In this document: in pieces, positions 63,451 to 64,000 of the stretch
How the letters are laid out: every line of letters begins with the position of its first letter
How positions within the stretch are numbered: the first letter of the stretch is position 1
Assembly: GCF_004919045.1 (NCBI RefSeq)
Contig: NZ_SWDW01000007.1
Span: 1-64,000, forward strand
Source: Sinomonas albida
Lineage (GTDB): Bacteria > Actinomycetota > Actinomycetes > Actinomycetales > Micrococcaceae
DNA: 64,000 nt
Direction of reading: 5' to 3'
Position numbers and translations under genes: made by a program
The notes under the pieces: model-generated
Database searches by the model: none
Seen by the model: only the letters and a program-made list of their open reading frames with translations
What the model was told of the DNA's origin: nothing

Positions 63451-64000
63451 GTGACCGAAGCCAGCAACGAGAGCACCGCAGCAATGGCGCCGGAGAATTC
63501 GGAGGCCGACCGGGGAGTTTCCACGAGGACGGCACCGCGGCCGGCGGTCGTGACGCCCGTGTTCGGATCGTCCGAGGTGCCTGCGTCCCGCGCCACCGAG
63601 GATCGGATCGACATCCCGCAGTTCCTCCCGAGCCCCTCGCCCGAAGGCGAGATCGGGCCGGACCGGTTCTTGGACCGCGAGCTCAGCTGGCTCGCGTTCA
63701 ACGCCCGGGTTCTCGAGCTCGCCGAGGATCCCGACCTGTTCCTGCTCGAGCGCGTCAACTTCCTCTCGATCTTCGCCTCGAACCTCGACGAGTTCTTCAT
63801 GGTCCGGGTCGCGGGCCTCAAGCGCCGCATCGCCACGGGTCTCGCCGTCCCGTCCGCGGCCGGCCTGAGCCCGCACGAGGTCCTGGACCAGATCAGCCAG
63901 GCCGCCCACGAGCTCCAGGAGCGCCATACCCGGGCGTTCGCGGATCACATCCGCCCGGCCCTCGAGGAATCGGGCATCAAGCTCGTCTCCTGGGCGGATC
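63451..64000 (+). CDS. ppk: Polyphosphate kinase, N-terminal part (runs off the window)
   Basis: The first 183 residues of a polyphosphate kinase (Ppk1), which makes polyphosphate from ATP. After a variable, Ser/Pro-rich N-terminus of about 70 residues comes [20 protein letters not shown] and [20 protein letters not shown], the diagnostic Ppk N-domain. GTG 63451 has GGAGGA three bases upstream. The frame is open to the window end; the catalytic His residues lie beyond it. Confidence 0.93.
   Translation, partial: MTEASNESTAAMAPENSEADRGVSTRTAPRPAVVTPVFGSSEVPASRATEDRIDIPQFLPSPSPEGEIGPDRFLDRELSWLAFNARVLELAEDPDLFLLERVNFLSIFASNLDEFFMVRVAGLKRRIATGLAVPSAAGLSPHEVLDQISQAAHELQERHTRAFADHIRPALEESGIKLVSWAD

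Overview
The window is chromosomal DNA of a high-GC actinobacterium, most likely a Micrococcaceae member close to Arthrobacter or Sinomonas. The supporting signs are about 70 % G+C, frequent GTG and TTG starts, a mycothiol synthase (mshD), an actinobacterial GlnR, an NusG with a long acidic N-terminus, and the actinobacterial order of the ribosomal clusters. No phage, insertion sequence, integrase or CRISPR array is visible. One tRNA gene (Trp) is present.

Layout. 185-5836: a P1-family peptidase (-), a carbohydrate or glycerol-phosphate type ABC importer (+; two permeases and a Tat-type lipoprotein binding protein, no ATPase) and a quinone-oxidoreductase-like MDR protein (-). 5927-46814, almost all on the minus strand, is one large block of translation and transcription genes. 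In transcriptional order it reads trnW-secE-nusG-rplK-rplA; rplJ-rplL; rpoB-rpoC; rpsL-rpsG-fusA-tuf; the complete S10 operon (rpsJ to rpsQ); and the spc operon (rplN to rplO, then secY-adk-map). Between these modules sit guest genes: an acetyltransferase with a polytopic membrane protein (between rplA and rplJ), thiolase with YbaK (between rplL and rpoB), a 1422-residue membrane protein with a 41-residue membrane peptide gene, and a GH1 beta-glucosidase (between tuf and rpsJ). 47078-64000 carries an aminotransferase, a diacylglycerol-kinase-like lipid kinase, a PspC-domain envelope-stress module (response regulator and PspC-kinase divergent from two PspC genes and a small membrane gene), phosphofructokinase, a GNAT protein, an aldo/keto reductase broken by an in-frame TGA, an MFS exporter, ygfZ, a nitrobindin-like protein, small membrane proteins, then glnR-mshD-ppk.

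Regulation. The ribosomal modules are separated by long perfect hairpins and candidate promoters. An L10 leader RNA precedes rplJ-rplL. rpoB and rpoC both appear to start at TTG.

Most unusual structure. A repeat family with an 11-17 bp core (GTTGCGGGGTC...) and a strict 22-bp period occurs at three intergenic loci, twice starting directly after a TAG stop codon and followed by inverted copies. Also worth attention are a 12-base homopolymer C tract inside the giant membrane protein gene, terminator stems that repeatedly use the same GACGACGGC core, and the absence of infA-rpmJ-rpsM-rpsK-rpoA-rplQ after map.
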